Positions 1-11,870 of a stretch of 64,000 nucleotides of DNA are shown in pieces. Where the stretch lies: NCBI RefSeq assembly GCF_963678635.1, contig NC_087070.1, positions 29,736,048-29,800,047 on the forward strand, written 5' to 3'. Each line of letters begins with the position of its first letter. Position 1 is the first letter of the stretch. The translations under genes and the position numbers were made by a program. This DNA comes from Symsagittifera roscoffensis. Lineage: Eukaryota; Xenacoelomorpha; Acoela; Convolutidae. The notes under the pieces were generated by a model. The model made no database searches. It saw only the letters and a list, made by a program, of their open reading frames with translations, and was not told the DNA's origin.

Positions 1-1394
1 GTGAGAACAATTAAACACACAATTCTTCGTCGGAGGAATGGCGCAGACCAAAATACCTTGAAAAGTGTGACAACCTAAAAATTGACTGACCGTTTGATGT
101 CAATCAGAAAAAAAACGTGATTAACAGGGGCACAACAGCGGTTCGCCGTGATGAGCTGTACAGCTCTTGTGTTGGTCCTTTCCCCGTAGATAAATGGTCT
201 TAATCTTTAAATTGCAACTGTTTTTGGAGTTTTAGGTCCAAAGGAACTAAAGGAAGGGGATGATGGAAGACCTTTTTAACATATGAAAAGCCAGCAGAGT
301 GGCCGAGTTTTGGTGCGAAGAAATCGAACCGAAAATGAGTGGACTAAGGTGGATCAGAAATGTATGACAAAATATAGAAAGCAGTGGTGACCTTGGTTGA
401 AATGCACCCTGCCGGCTTGTAAATCTTTTGCTTAAATACACTGGACCACATTATAACCAACTGTGTTTCTACCATTACATGGAGCTTAGCTTTTTTCCAC
501 AAGTTACGTTCATATGTATGTAGAAACTTTAAAAGCAGAATGAAATTTTTGCAGATAATTAAAAAAAAATTCAATTCAAACGCCATATGTACAATTGTAA
601 AATAATTGGACGCACTAGCCCTCTGGTTGGCGTAAAGTTGAGTAATATAAATAAAGCTCACCTTATAGTTTATGCTTTTGAAACAAAAGTTCTGAAAATT
701 TACTTTTTTGAGTTTTTTGGTCCAATAGTTATGGCCAAATCGGCTGATCAAAACTAACGGAGCGTGCAGATAATATCTTGAATACGACAGGATAGCCGCA
801 CATGTGTATGCATCAATGCATGTGACATATGTATGAAAATGAGCCAGGATACCGTCAGTTGCTTTTAGTCTAATTGTTGTGAGAAAATTATTAGGTAGGA
901 AATTATTCAATGAAGTCCAGTTTAAATTTAGTTATCTTAAATTTGCATTGTTTTTCAATAGCGCGAACCTAATTGAGATATCATTACTCTCGATTTATTT
1001 CTGCTTACACTTTGATCATGATTTTTGTTCATAACTCATGGGATCTTTTTAATTGGCATGGGATTTTATGGTATGGGCGATTTTTATACAAGGGATCTTT
1101 TGGTATGGTATTTTTTGTGATGGGAGCTTTTGGAATGGTATCTTTTGTCCTGACAGCCTGTTTGATATAGTCATTTTTAGAGGTTTGAACAGTTTAAGCA
1201 AACTAGTTTAAGTCCAGCCGAGCGTAGTGCAAAATAAAACTTTTAGTTTCTTCAGTCCAATTTCACTTTTCAAAATTTGTACTCCCGTGCTGAGGTGTTC
1301 GACTCATGATTCGACCGACGCGGTTGAACTATGTCCGATTTTCTTCGCAAATTAGGTAAGACGTTCGATCAAAGGCTTTATTCGATCAAAATCG
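1..1394. other. Intergenic, no gene recognised
   Basis: No conserved protein is visible in any frame. A 188-codon open stretch on the - strand (344-910) has no recognisable domain and sits in AT-rich sequence, so it is not called a gene. Around 1040-1150 a short G/T-rich motif (TTTTGGTATGG and variants) recurs several times, a simple degenerate repeat. Confidence 0.5.
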
Positions 1395-1396
1395 AA

Positions 1397-1790
1397 TCAT
1401 GGGTCGAATAGGGTCGAATCATGAGTCAAACAGGGTCGATAGAGTCGAACAGGGTCAAATCATGAGTCGAGCAGGGTCAAATCATGGGTCGAACAATGTC
1501 AAATCATGGGTCGAACAAGGTCAAATCATGGGTCGAACAGGGTCGAATCATGAGTCGAACAGGGTCGAATCATGGGTCGAACGGGGTCGGATCATGGGTC
1601 GAACGGTGTGGAATCATGCCCGGGCTGACGTCGAAAGTCGAACAATGTCCCATAAAGTCAAACAAAGTTAATCAGTGTCTGGTAAAGTCGAACAATGCCC
1701 GGTGTAGTCGAAGAGAGTCAAAAACGGACATCGCTCGACCGTTTCGATCGAATCATGAGCCGGGCACCTCAACCCGGGCTCTAGATTTGA
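1397..1790 (+). repeat. 22-bp minisatellite (11-bp half-period)
   Basis: The core at about 1397-1620 is a run of roughly ten copies of a 22-base unit resembling GTCGAATCATGGGTCGAACA plus GG. The unit is itself two diverged 11-base halves, GTCGAA-TCATG and GTCGAA-CAGGG. Decayed half-units (GTCGAACAATG, AGTCGAAGAG) continue to about 1790, and an isolated related piece lies at 1300-1330. Because 22 is not a multiple of three, the array opens long reading frames in several frames (Asn-His-Glu-Ser-Asn and Gly-Arg-Thr-Gly-Ser repeats). These are repeat artefacts and not a gene. Confidence 0.9.
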
Positions 1791-1953
1791 GCTGCAGAGC
1801 TTTTAACAAGCCCAAAAAACAATATTTGTTGTTTCAGTGTATGTGGACTAACAATCATTTACAACTTTGAGGTGACCTGAACTTTGGCCATTTGGAACAA
1901 ATTTCCGACCAAAAACCAACGTTTGGACTTGTAAATTTTTTTCTTGATTTTTC

Positions 1954-2205
1954 GAATGATATCCCGCAGTCAGTAAAAAGAGAAAATAATGGATTATATT
2001 ACAATTATAATTGTACTTTTATCAAAAATATAATTGATTATAAGCGCCAAATTTAGATGTTCAAGCGATTTATATTCCATTATACTGATAACATTTTTCG
2101 TGACATTATAAAAAACTATAATCAATTATAATTGATTATTTCTTTTCTAAAAATCGTTTATAATCTCTTATAATCTATTATAGTAGATTATAATGCTTTT
2201 TTGTT
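1954..2205 (+). repeat. AT-rich dispersed repeat, copy 1
   Basis: It begins GATATCCCGCAGTCAGTAAA and continues as AT-rich sequence built from TATAATCNATTATAA motifs. The same sequence recurs in the same orientation at about 55850-56090, and an inverted partial copy ends at about 57520. It is probably a non-autonomous element; no coding capacity is seen. Confidence 0.75.
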
Positions 2206-2209
2206 TCAA

Positions 2210-2779
2210 AAATCCTTAACAGTGAAAAGTTTTGTCAATCTTTCGTTGGTTCATCTGGACACAAAATTTTACCACGAATTAAAAGTTTCATAGAGATCCT
2301 TTCATTTTAGTTGAAAGAATCCCGCGGTAGGTGAAATATAACTCTTCCAAATATGTTTGTGTGCGAAATTTTGTTTGAAATGCATAAATTATAATGTGGG
2401 AATCTATTTATTACCTTGTATAGGAGCATTTGTTACGGTCGTGCGAGGGCTTATTCATTATCAGTAATTTTTTTTGACGCATATGGCTTAAGATAAATTC
2501 AATAATCTTTTGCAAAAAAAACACCTTCGAACGTAGTTCATTGAACCAGCTAGCAGTTGAACGTAATTTGTTTTAAAAAAGCTTAGTATGATGTAACAGC
2601 AGAAACGCAGATGTTTATAAAATAGTCTACTGTAGTTTAATGTTAGATTCAGAAGTCGGGAGGTTATTTTATCAAAGCTAAGCATCACTATGGTTGCTTA
2701 ATTTGGCCATGTAGATTGATCCTGTACAAAATCGTTCTGGTGCGACCTAGTTCCCAGTCCTGTCAAATCGTTTAAAAAA
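2210..2779. other. Intergenic, nothing recognised
   Basis: AT-rich sequence. No gene, RNA or clear repeat was found by eye. Confidence 0.4.
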
Positions 2780-2784
2780 CTTTA

Positions 2785-3125
2785 TACTAGTAGTAATAAC
2801 TTTCGCGTGGACTCATCCTGGGAGGGAGATGATATCCGCCATGTATTAAGATAGGCTATAGAGAATCTGGTCTCCACCCTTTTTAATAGGATTGGGATTA
2901 GTTTTCCCAATGTATAAAGCTAGAATATATGTTTCAGAGAATCTGATGGTAAGCTTCAGTGGGTAAATTTTTTCGACGCCTGCTTTTATATGTCGCGTGG
3001 ATTTACACTGGGTGGGGAGATTAAGAGCACCGTTTAATAGGATGGGCTATAGATTATCCGGTTCTCACACTATGTAGAGATGATAGGTTACGAATGGTAA
3101 GTTTCTGAAAAAACTAAGATTTTTT
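2785..3125 (+). repeat. Degenerate repeat units left of the gypsy element
   Basis: At least two diverged units share blocks such as ATGTATTAAGATAGGCTATA and TCTGATGGTAAGCTTCAG (2848-2960, 3030-3110). Similar blocks (TATGTATTAAGACAGGCTAA and TCCGATGGTAAAATTCAG) occur at 11575-11860, beyond the gypsy element. The retrotransposon therefore appears to have landed inside an older repeat array. Confidence 0.55.
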
Positions 3126-3645
3126 CGAATCTTTCTCAGAAATATGAAATTTTTGCAACTGTTAGTCAACGCAATGGGGGGCGATATTCCTGAGCAATCT
3201 TTCATAATTGTTTACTTAAGCGAGGGTTGAACCTAAAGAAGCTTTCTTATTTGTTAGTTTAAGCGAGATGTAAAGAAAAAGTTCTCAATAATTAATTGGA
3301 ATTTGCAAAATCAGGTGTTAGCCTCCGCGGTAATAACCCGAAAATATGTAACCAAATTTTCAAAAAAAAAAATTAAACAGGTTGGATAGTGGGTAGACAA
3401 AAATGTCAAACTTTCATTACCAGAGGCTACAAATCTTTCCTCTCCCCCGGTTAGTGGGGACACCGAATCGCGTAAACAGTTTTTTAATTAAATAAAAAAA
3501 TCCTGAAACTTAACGTTTGTTAATTTGAGGTGTATTCTGATTTCTTATGCATTAGAGTTGTTTGTTGTAACAGAAGTGTCAAACTTTGGTAACCACAAAA
3601 AAAGAAGTTGAAAATCAATCGCTCAACTTTACGGCTGAAAATTGA
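3126..3645. other. Intergenic, nothing recognised
   Basis: AT-rich sequence up to the 5-base target duplication GCCAC at 3646-3650. No gene was found. Confidence 0.4.
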
Positions 3646-3650
3646 GCCAC

Positions 3651-3989
3651 TGTCATGCCACGCATAAACCATCGCATGTTTATTCGGTGCATTCTATGTT
3701 GCAGTCGTTGCCGTGGTGTCAAGACCACCCACCTGTCTTACTCTGTTATTACATATGGTGCTCAACTTATGTTATCTGTCTGTTTTCAACGTTAAGAATC
3801 AGGCCATCTAATTTGTTACATTAGCGAACAAAATCCATTAAACTTAAAAGCAGTAAAAAACCTTTTGTCTAAGATAGGTTTATTCAGGGTAATTTTAGAT
3901 CCTACAAAAGTATATCTATACTTATTCCTATTTAATTCAACTATTCGATTGTACCAAGTTTTGTTAATCTTAAAGTTCGGTAAATGTCA
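3651..3989 (+). repeat. 5' LTR of gypsy element
   Basis: 339 bases, starting TGTCATGCCACGCATAAACC and ending AGTTCGGTAAATGTCA. Matches 10748-11094 along its whole length with scattered substitutions and small indels. The final A overlaps the ATG that opens the gag frame. Confidence 0.93.
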
Positions 3990-5085
3990 TGGCGCAGTCA
4001 GCAGTGCCTATTTCGGATGACAGGACGGACCTCGCTGGATTACCTCCATTCTGGACGAAGCCATCACTTTCCACACCGTACGGATGGGATAGCTGGTTTG
4101 GGCAATTCAGCTTAGCATTAGGCATAAAGGACAATTTCAATGTTTCGGATATAGTTGTTGAGCCCGGAGATGTCCATGATGACCCTCCTCCTAGACCGGA
4201 GTCTCGGCCAGATCTGGAAACCCAGCAAGAATCGGACGATCGTCTTCGGAGAGATGCCGCAGCACGACGTCGGGTGGATCAAGCCAATGCAGAGAGAAGG
4301 AAGAAGGGTCCGCCTATAGGAATGAATTGGTTCTTTCACGAAGCCGAAGCAAGAGCGAGATCTAGACTGTTTTTCGTTTTAGGGAGTGAGGGCAGAAAAA
4401 AACTGGTTCAAGCTTTCCCACACGCAGATCTCAATCGGCTTCCGTTTAGAGAATTTGTTCAAAATTGTGTGTACGCTTTCAAGGTGGAAGTCAATGTCAC
4501 CATGGAACGCATTAAGCTCTACAATTAGTGGTACATGGAGGCAAACGAGTCATTTTTGTCATTTCATTCAAGATTATCGGCTCAGGCGGCGTGCTGTAAC
4601 TGGACGGAGCCATAAGAACGCTGTGTGGTGAGAGACTTATTTATCGGACGTATCCGTGACCCAGATGTGCAAAGTACTCTAATTCGAAAAAATCCCGATG
4701 CAGATGGAACCTTGAAATTAGCATTAGAATTGGAGAAAGGTACATCCACATCGATGGAGTTTCAGAAGATCTTACCTCATAATAAGAACAATACTTCTTC
4801 GTTCAGCTTGCCTAAAATCAAACAGGAACCGGCATTCTCCGTACAATCACGTCGCGGTGGTGGTCAATCTTCTTCCCGCAAACCAAACGTATCGGACAAG
4901 AAAGGACAGAGTTCATCACGATCATGTTATTTTTGTGGCAACACGTATTCTCCGGATCATCGGAAAGTTTGCCCGGCACGTGACGTCGGATGTCGTACAT
5001 GCAAGAAAAAAGGACATTTCGCAAAAGTGTGTAACTCTAGACGAAGAATTAATCGCATAGAAGAGGAGGAAGTGCAGTCAAACCT
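3989..5085 (+). pseudogene. gag-like region of gypsy element (fossil)
   Basis: The region begins at the ATG straddling the LTR end. It shows an Arg/Glu-rich segment, then a capsid-like block (FVLGSEGRKKLVQ), then two CCHC-type zinc knuckles near 4925-5035, the second being CRTCKKKGHFAKVC. This layout of capsid followed by nucleocapsid knuckles is usual for Ty3/gypsy Gag. The region is broken. Confidence 0.75.
3990..4004 (+). promoter_or_regulatory. Primer binding site, tRNA-Ser-like
   Basis: TGGCGCAGTCAGCAG directly follows the 5' LTR. The TGG start is complementary to a tRNA 3' CCA end. The string resembles the tRNA-Ser primer site recalled for Drosophila 17.6/297-type elements (TGGCGCAGTC...). 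The tRNA identity is inference. Confidence 0.6.
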
Positions 5086-5199
5086 CGAGACGGAAATCGA
5101 TAACATCGTACTTGATCAGGATGACGACAACAAACCAGAAAATGGGGTCCTTAGTATCACACAACGACGTATACGTCATACTGTCCAGATCTGTAGCTT

Positions 5200-5515
5200 T
5201 GAATTGCTTAAGTCTAACCGTGGTACACCCCGTAACTTGAGTGTGATGTTATGTTCATATGGAAAGTCATTCTATGCTACGGTTGACACTGGAAGTCAGG
5301 TGTCTTTCTTGAACAAAAGGACTGCGGATGTGTTACTCCAACAAAATCCAACATCACGATTCATTTGTGCACATAATATGAATGACGATATTTCGTATGT
5401 GGACTATAACAAGAATTCTATCAAAATTTTTGGAAGTCTGACAATTCCAGTTTCTTCGGGGGGATGGAAAAATGATAATGCTACATTTCTAGTTTCCGAA
5501 AACAAAACTAGATGA
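5200..5515 (+). pseudogene. Retropepsin region of gypsy element (fossil)
   Basis: An aspartic protease motif is visible as ATVDTGSQVSFL at about 5278-5313, in the position expected between the nucleocapsid knuckles and reverse transcriptase. It would cleave the Gag-Pol precursor in an active element. Confidence 0.75.
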
Positions 5516-7072
5516 TTGTTGGGGATGGATCTTCAAGGGTCTTTGGGCATAGATACTGTTCAACGAAACCCACCACAAGTACAAAATGTGGTGGAAAACT
5601 CAACCTCAGAACTGATTAAGTCCCACTTTTTCAAGAAGTTTCCGTTGTTGTTCAATCAGCTAGGTAGATCTAAATCTCATCAAGTTCATACAATTTTCAT
5701 GGAGCCGTTGATTCCCAGGCAAATCAAAGGACGAAAAGTACCAATACATCTCCAGGATCCGGTCTCTGAAGAGTTAAAGTCATTAGTCAGAGATGGCCAT
5801 ATCACAAAACTGGATAAATACACTACCGATCATTTCATTAATCCTATTGTGATAACAGCTAAGAAGGACGGGTTGATTAAACTCGCTATGGATGCTAATT
5901 CTCTTAACGCTCAAATTTGGAAAAATCAATATCAAGTGCCAAATATCCAAGAACTAATCGATTCGGCAGCTCAAATAATAACTAGTGATGTTCCTGGCTC
6001 GGTATGGTTTACCTCTCTCGACTTGAAATATGGGTTCAGTCAACTCAAACTTTCGAAATTAACTAGTAGTCATTGTAATTTCAATATCATCTGCGGAGAA
6101 CGTACAGATTTAACACCGGTTTCTATTGCCTGACGGATATGCCGTCGGAGTTTCAGAAGGCAATGGATTGTACGCTTCAAGGGATTCCGGGAACGATATG
6201 CTACTTGGATGACATTCTAGTGGTTTCAAAAAGAAGGAATATTGTCACAACATAGTGAAATAGTACATAAAGATCTCACTAGACTGGATGAAAAAGGTTT
6301 GGCATTGAAATTGTCTAAATGCGAGTTTGCGGTGGATAAGCTCGATTGGCTGGGTTTTGAGAATAATTCTTCAGGTTATATTCCAAGGTTTTCCAAGATT
6401 GAAGCAGTACGAAATTTCAAGGCACCTAGGACGCTTGAACAACTCCGATCCTTCATGGGGACGCTCAATCATTTCCAAAAGTTCATGCCCGGTTTACATA
6501 ATCTTACGTGTGAATTTCGGGATTCTCTTAAAGTTTGTAATAAGAGGAAATTTATTTGGAACGAACCGCAAGAGGCGGCTTTTCAGAAAATTCTGGAGCT
6601 CGTTGCCGAAATTACAGACTTGTATCACTACGATCCGGCAAAGAGAACGCGTGTCAAGTGTGACGCTAGCCACTCTGCTTTGGGAGCGTGTCTGGAGCAG
6701 GAGACTGAAGAAGGTTTGTGGGTACCTATATCGTTTGCCTCACGTTTTCTCAATACTGCTGAACTTAAATATAGTACTAATGAATTGGAGTTGTTAGCGG
6801 TGGTCTGGGCGTGCGAGCATTTCCCTACCTATCTGTTAGGCAACAAGTTTGAAATAATTACAGACCACAAAGCGATTATTTCGGCTCTGAAAGAACACAG
6901 GGGAAATAAACCTTATCAGTCGCGTTTAAAACGTTGGGCAGACAGGCTTTTGCCGTTTGATTATGACATTCGGCATGTGTCTCGTGCTACACTTGGTATG
7001 GCAGATTATCTTTCTCGCCATCCTACTTTTACAGCCCCCCTAGTTCTGTTTATGATGAGTTATTTGTTATAA
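5516..7072 (+). pseudogene. Reverse transcriptase and RNase H of gypsy element (fossil)
   Basis: Reverse transcriptase motifs include FTSLDLKYGFSQLKL (about 6010-6055) and CYLDDILVVS (about 6200-6230, the YxDD active site). They are followed by the gypsy connection domain with LRSFMGTLNHFQKF (about 6445-6490). RNase H follows, with VKCDASHSALGACL (about 6655-6695), YSTNELELLAVVWA and ITDHKAI. The family is Ty3/gypsy. The region contains a few breaks. Confidence 0.9.
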
Positions 7073-7747
7073 AACCATCGAAACTTTTACTCAAGCGTGT
7101 TATTCATTTAGGGCCGGCGCCTGGACTCCTTCGGCAGAATTTATCGATCCCACTTTTGTTTCTCATATAGCTACTGGGAACTTGAACCATAAACAAAAGC
7201 CAGATGGCATTAGTATTTCTGGTGTAGGGCCGCGAGAGGGCGGACTTTCATACTCTCTTTCTTTCGACCAATCAGAATCGTTCACTAAAAATCAGCATTT
7301 GCCGGTAGGGGGGGATGACTTTGTATCGCAATTTTATGATGTTCGATGTAGTTGTTCCTCGCAAGAGGGCGTCGCTTGCGAGACTGGTGATTCTGACCAA
7401 TCAGATTTCAACGTGTTTCCAATTAAGTGGCGTTCGTTCAGTCTAGTTTTCAGCCGCGCGAGCGCTACGTAAATTTGACGAAAATGCTCAGCCAATCAGA
7501 AAAAAGATGCTCTAAAAGCATCAAACCGATAGAGGGCGATCGAACGTGTGATCACGCACACAGCCAATCAGATTTGAGATTCAATATCACGCCTCCTCAA
7601 GGCCAAAACAAGTCATTTTCAAGTCAGTTCTGCTCATTTGTTAACTCACATTCAGTTGACCAATTATATATTGATATGTCTTCTTCTCCAATTAACGCTT
7701 CTGCGCTTCTGTAAAATACTGCAATCACAAAAAATCCTCTTAATTTT
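7073..7747 (+). repeat. Spacer with repeated CCAATCAGA motifs inside the gypsy element
   Basis: Between RNase H and integrase lies about 0.67 kb without a conserved domain. CCAATCAGA occurs four times (near 7269, 7399, 7490 and 7564). Three copies are preceded by an AGAGGGCG block (near 7225, 7363 and 7532), suggesting about four degenerate units of 70-130 bases. It could be an inserted short element or a regulatory spacer of the retrotransposon. The copies are too diverged to decide. Confidence 0.55.
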
Positions 7748-9370
7748 GTGGAAAATTTTGGTTTGGCCCCAGATGGCGGACAAACGAACACATCAGCCCC
7801 TCAATCGAACAGCAATCAACCGACCACCTCAGATCCTCATTCAAACACCCCAGTTCCCACTTTTGTGGAAACGGCTCCGGATAACCCGTCACGCTCTCGC
7901 CCTCTACCCCGCTATAATCGACTGCAGGTAGCCAATACGCGAGGCCGGAGGAATCGGCAGGGTCCTCCAAGAACTCCGTTACAGTCTTTGGCGTACTTTC
8001 TTGAGCAGTGTCGTCGCAGACGACTTGCGATTCGAGCTCCAACAGCAACGAGCCAACAGCAACGGCCCCTTGGAGTTTGCGCAGTCAAACCAAAACCCTT
8101 AGTTTCTCTGGATAAAAGAGAAATCGTAGGCCTTCCCAGCCTATTTGAAGTTGGACTGTTAGCAGAACTGACTGATGAAGACGATTTCCTTGGGCCTATG
8201 AAGAGGGCAATCCTGGACAACGATGTGCAGTCTTTTTCTAAGCAAGGGGTGTACATTTCGCAGTTTTGGCCAATCGGGTCTGTGGTGGACAATTGCATTC
8301 TTATCGACAACAAACTGGCAATTCCTTTCAAACTTCGTTCAGCAATCCTTACGCGTTTACACCGATCTCATCCGGGACAGCAAGCTATGATCGATGTGGC
8401 GGAATTTATATGGTGGCCATACATGAAACCTCAAATCGTCGAAAAATGTCAGGGGTGCATGGAATGTACAAAGTTCAGTAAGAACATGAAGTCATCTCAA
8501 ACATTTAATTCTTCGCTACTGCTCCCTCCTTTAGTTGCTCCGAACGAGGAATTACAGCTAGACTTTGCTGGACCTTTGCAGGATGAAAAGGGAAAGAAGG
8601 TTTTCATTCTAGTCGCAGTTGATCGGTTCTCAAAGTTTCCGTCCGCTTTACTTACAAAAAATACCGGTTCTAAAAAAGTCATTAAGTTTTTAGAAGCCTA
8701 TATACGTATGTACGGCATACCAAAATCAATACGCCCAGACCACGGTTCTGGCTTTAAAAGTGCGTTGGTTATGGAATTCTGCGAAAATTTAGGGATTGAT
8801 CACATACTCTGTCCAGTCAGTGATCACCGTGGCTGCGGGTTGGTGGAAAGAACGATCCAAACTATAAAACGTAAATTGGGAACCGAAGCATTTAACCCTC
8901 AGTATAAAGGTCTAAATAGTGTCCTCCATACGATCTTGGATGATCTTCAGCAATTCAAGCACGCAACTCTTAAGAAGTTTTTTTTTGAAATTCACTTCGG
9001 TAGAAAACCTTATACTGAATTTTCTTTGGCAAGAGATAAAATACTTGCTAATGCTTCAGATCAAAGTTCACTCGCGCGGAGTCTTTTAAAGCCGGAAGAC
9101 CGACATAGCCAAGATTATAGCCTGGACAGAGTGAAAGTGGTGAAACGTGGTAGCCACAGTCCTGACGTGCCACTTCGATTCAAAAAAATTGTACGCGGAC
9201 AGAAAATTGCTGATACCAAGCAGTACAAAGCCCTGGAAGAACTTGCTCGCGCTGCTAATCGTTGGAGTCAACTGAAGCGAAACATCAATGTGGAAACGGG
9301 ACGCAGTCAAATGAGAGAATTGGGATCACGCAATACTGAGATTGCTAATGCTTTTAAAAACCGGCCTTAG
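7748..9370 (+). pseudogene. Integrase of gypsy element (fossil)
   Basis: A 540-residue open region. After a Pro/Gln/Arg-rich N-terminal part comes the zinc-binding HHCC domain (LHRSHPGQQAM..., then CQGCMEC), at about 8355-8470. Next is the catalytic core, with LDFAGPL, VDRFSKFPSA, RPDHGSGFKS and GLVERTIQTIKRKL at about 8555-8875. These correspond to the D,D-E triad of retroviral-type integrases. The C-terminal tail is basic. Confidence 0.9.
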
Positions 9371-9390
9371 TAAAAGTACTCTGCGGTTTT

Positions 9391-10557
9391 ATGATGCGTT
9401 CGGCAGACGCACCAAGTAGAGAACGTTCGGCTTCACCAAGTACTTCGAAGAAAAGACCTTCCGGTACGAATACTTTAGAATCCCTGTTGCTACATAGTCC
9501 TGATAGTGTGAAAGTTTATAGAAAATGTCTAGACAGAAATTCGGGAAAACCACTGTATAAACTGGCTAAGTTCAAGATTGTTCGGGTCACTAACAACACG
9601 TACATTACGAATACGTGAAAAGTTTACCGGAAGAATCATGTCGCATTAAAACATAAGGTTAACAAACGTGAGATTTTAGCTAAAAGACCTTCAGCAGTAG
9701 CTCCTGAGCTGGGAGTCAGGGTTGGACAAGGGCCTCCAAGGAAGCTTCCGCCAAGGGGCCAGATTGTTACGCCTGCGCAACGCTGTCTCATCACCAGTAT
9801 AACAGCTCCTTATCAACGTTCAGCAGCCCCGCCGGTGGTCATTCTGTCAGACACTGACAATCAAGAATTGTTGTCTCAAACGCAGTCGCCCAGGAGGTCT
9901 CCTCGTGCTATGTCCACACCTCATCAGACTTCGAAATCCTCGACAGTGTATGGTCAGGGATCGTCGGCTATACAAGTGCCCAAGGTACCCTCAATTCTTC
10001 AGCCATCTTCCTTGCCTTTGGATTCCACAATAGACAATCTGGATGCCCCAAATACTTCTATGGCCACACTACCTGCTGAGGATACATCAGCAACTCGAAC
10101 TCCTTCTCTACGTTCGCGGTACGTTGTTCCGGCGTCTCCAAAACAACCGGTATCAGAGAAATCATCTCCAGACAAATTGGCAGGCCCATCGTGTTTGTCA
10201 CAGCAAATGATACCACAACCTGTTAACCCAACTTCAACCGACATAGATCCTCAAACAAAAGCAGCCCCAATTCCGCCAGTAACACAGGATGATGTAGATT
10301 CGCAGGTTTCCTCCTCCTCGAGTACCCGGGCTTCAAACAGAACTCGAAAAGCTCCGGCGCGTTATGGAATTCCCGTTCGAAATTCCGTTAAAGAGGTGGA
10401 AGAAAATGTGGCCACTTCACCGTCGACAGGCCACGTAGCTGGTGGTTCTCCCGTCACTCCGAAGCGAAGATTTATTAGAAGAAATACTGAGGGCTTTATC
10501 CAGCCTAGTTCTTCTCCTGCGCGACTATCCCCAAAAGCAATTGTGTTTAAAAAGTGA
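9391..10557 (+). pseudogene. C-terminal Ser/Pro-rich region of gypsy element (fossil)
   Basis: Downstream of integrase are low-complexity, Ser/Thr/Pro-rich open stretches (for example 9835-10557) without a recognised domain. No transmembrane segment typical of Env is evident. It may be an integrase tail or an extra reading frame. Confidence 0.45.
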
Positions 10558-10747
10558 ATAGCAAGAAAACTTCTAGTATCTAAAACTCTCTTGTTAAAAA
10601 AAACTGATATCAAAACTCCAATTGCTACTAAATTTTAAAGCCATGATATTCTGGCGCTTGATTCAGTTCACTTTGTCGGTGGGGAGTTGTGTTTGTTTAG
10701 TTATATACAAAATCATCTGTTATATGATTTGTTTTGGCCCCGGGGTA

Positions 10748-11094
10748 TGACATGCCACGCATAAACCATCGCATGTTTATTCGGTGAATTCTATGTTGCA
10801 GTTGTTGCAGTGGTGTCAAGGCCACCCACCTGTCTTACTCTGTTATTACATATGGTGCTCAACTCTTATGTTTTCTGTCTGTTTTTAACGTTAAGAATCA
10901 GACCATCTATTCTTGTTATGCTAGCGAACAAATTCCATTAAACTTAAAAGCAGTAAAAAACCTTTTGTCTAAGATAGGTTTATTCACGGTCAGTTTAGTT
11001 TAGATCCTACAAAAGTATATCTATACTTATTCCTATTTAATTCAACTATTCGATTTTACCAAGTTTTGTTAATCTCAGAGTTCGGTAAATGTCA
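10748..11094 (+). repeat. 3' LTR of gypsy element
   Basis: 347 bases, starting TGACATGCCACGCATAAACC and ending GAGTTCGGTAAATGTCA. Followed immediately by the target duplication GCCAC at 11095-11099. A short purine/GC stretch (GGCCCCGGGG) just upstream is a weak candidate for the polypurine tract. Confidence 0.93.
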
Positions 11095-11544
11095 GCCACA
11101 TAACATCTTTTTTCTTTCTCAATCACCAATTGAACAATTATTTTGAAAAATTAGCTGCACAAAAAATGACTTAATTTGTTGATCCTGAATACTTTCAGAA
11201 TTTCCATCTTTTCACATAATAAACTCTCGAAAAAATTTGGCGTTGAAGCAAAGAATGTTGCTGAAAAAACCTCATCAGATTCTTGAACAAATTTTTCTAC
11301 AATTTAACTACTTCTCTTAGTAATTATCAAATTTATTGCTCTTAAGATTCAAAAAATGTCCTTTATTTCAGATTTTGCTAGGAATTCCTGTAAGTCTCCA
11401 ATTGGACTTAAGCAGAACATGACCTCAAATTTGTTTAAAAAGAAACTAATAGACGAAAAACTAAACTACACAAACAAAATAGATAAATCACAGCATCGCC
11501 TTATTTGCATCAAGTTACTTTCTTATCGAAGCTTATTATTGATA

Positions 11545-11870
11545 TATGTTGAGTAGAGTCAGCTTGGGAGTGAGGTCCTCTATGTATTAAGACAGGCTAA
11601 AGATTTCCAGGACTTCACTTCATGAATTCAGACCGGCAAGAACTTCACCTTATAAATTCAGACCGTCAAAAATGTTTTAAAATAGGTATTATGTTATAGT
11701 TTCAGATAATTAGGATGAAAAATTTCAAAAAAATAGAGCCCAATTTTGCCGTTACAGCAATTTTTTAATTCTTCTACACCAAAAAATATGAACAAATTTT
11801 CCAATGTGATAAGATAGGTTAAAGTTTTCAGAGTTTCCGATGGTAAAATTCAGATGTAAGTTTTTAAAAC
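11545..11870 (+). repeat. Degenerate repeat units right of the gypsy element
   Basis: Blocks TATGTATTAAGACAGGCTAA and ATTCAGACCG..., and GATAAGATAGGTTAAAG with TCCGATGGTAAAATTCAG, match those at 2785-3125. See the left-hand array. Confidence 0.5.

Larger units (their letters stand above)
3651..11094 (+). mobile_element. Ty3/gypsy LTR retrotransposon, full length but broken
   Basis: This is a complete-length fossil of about 7.4 kb. It has LTRs at both ends starting TG and ending CA, and an identical 5-base target duplication GCCAC at 3646-3650 and 11095-11099. Internally the order is gag, zinc knuckles, protease, reverse transcriptase, RNase H, integrase, then a C-terminal Ser/Pro-rich region. 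The order RT-RNase H-integrase is that of Ty3/gypsy (Metaviridae). The LTRs differ by roughly 5 to 6 % by eye, so the insertion is not very recent. The internal region carries about half a dozen breaks and the element is not intact. It is more GC-rich than the flanking DNA. Confidence 0.93.

Noticed and set aside
344-910. 188-codon open frame on the - strand
   Set aside because: No conserved motif, composition of translated AT-rich DNA, no splice or promoter context. Long frames of this size occur by chance in 64 kb.
1399-1870. Overlapping + strand frames rich in Asn, His, Gly and Arg
   Set aside because: They are translations of the 22-bp minisatellite in different frames.
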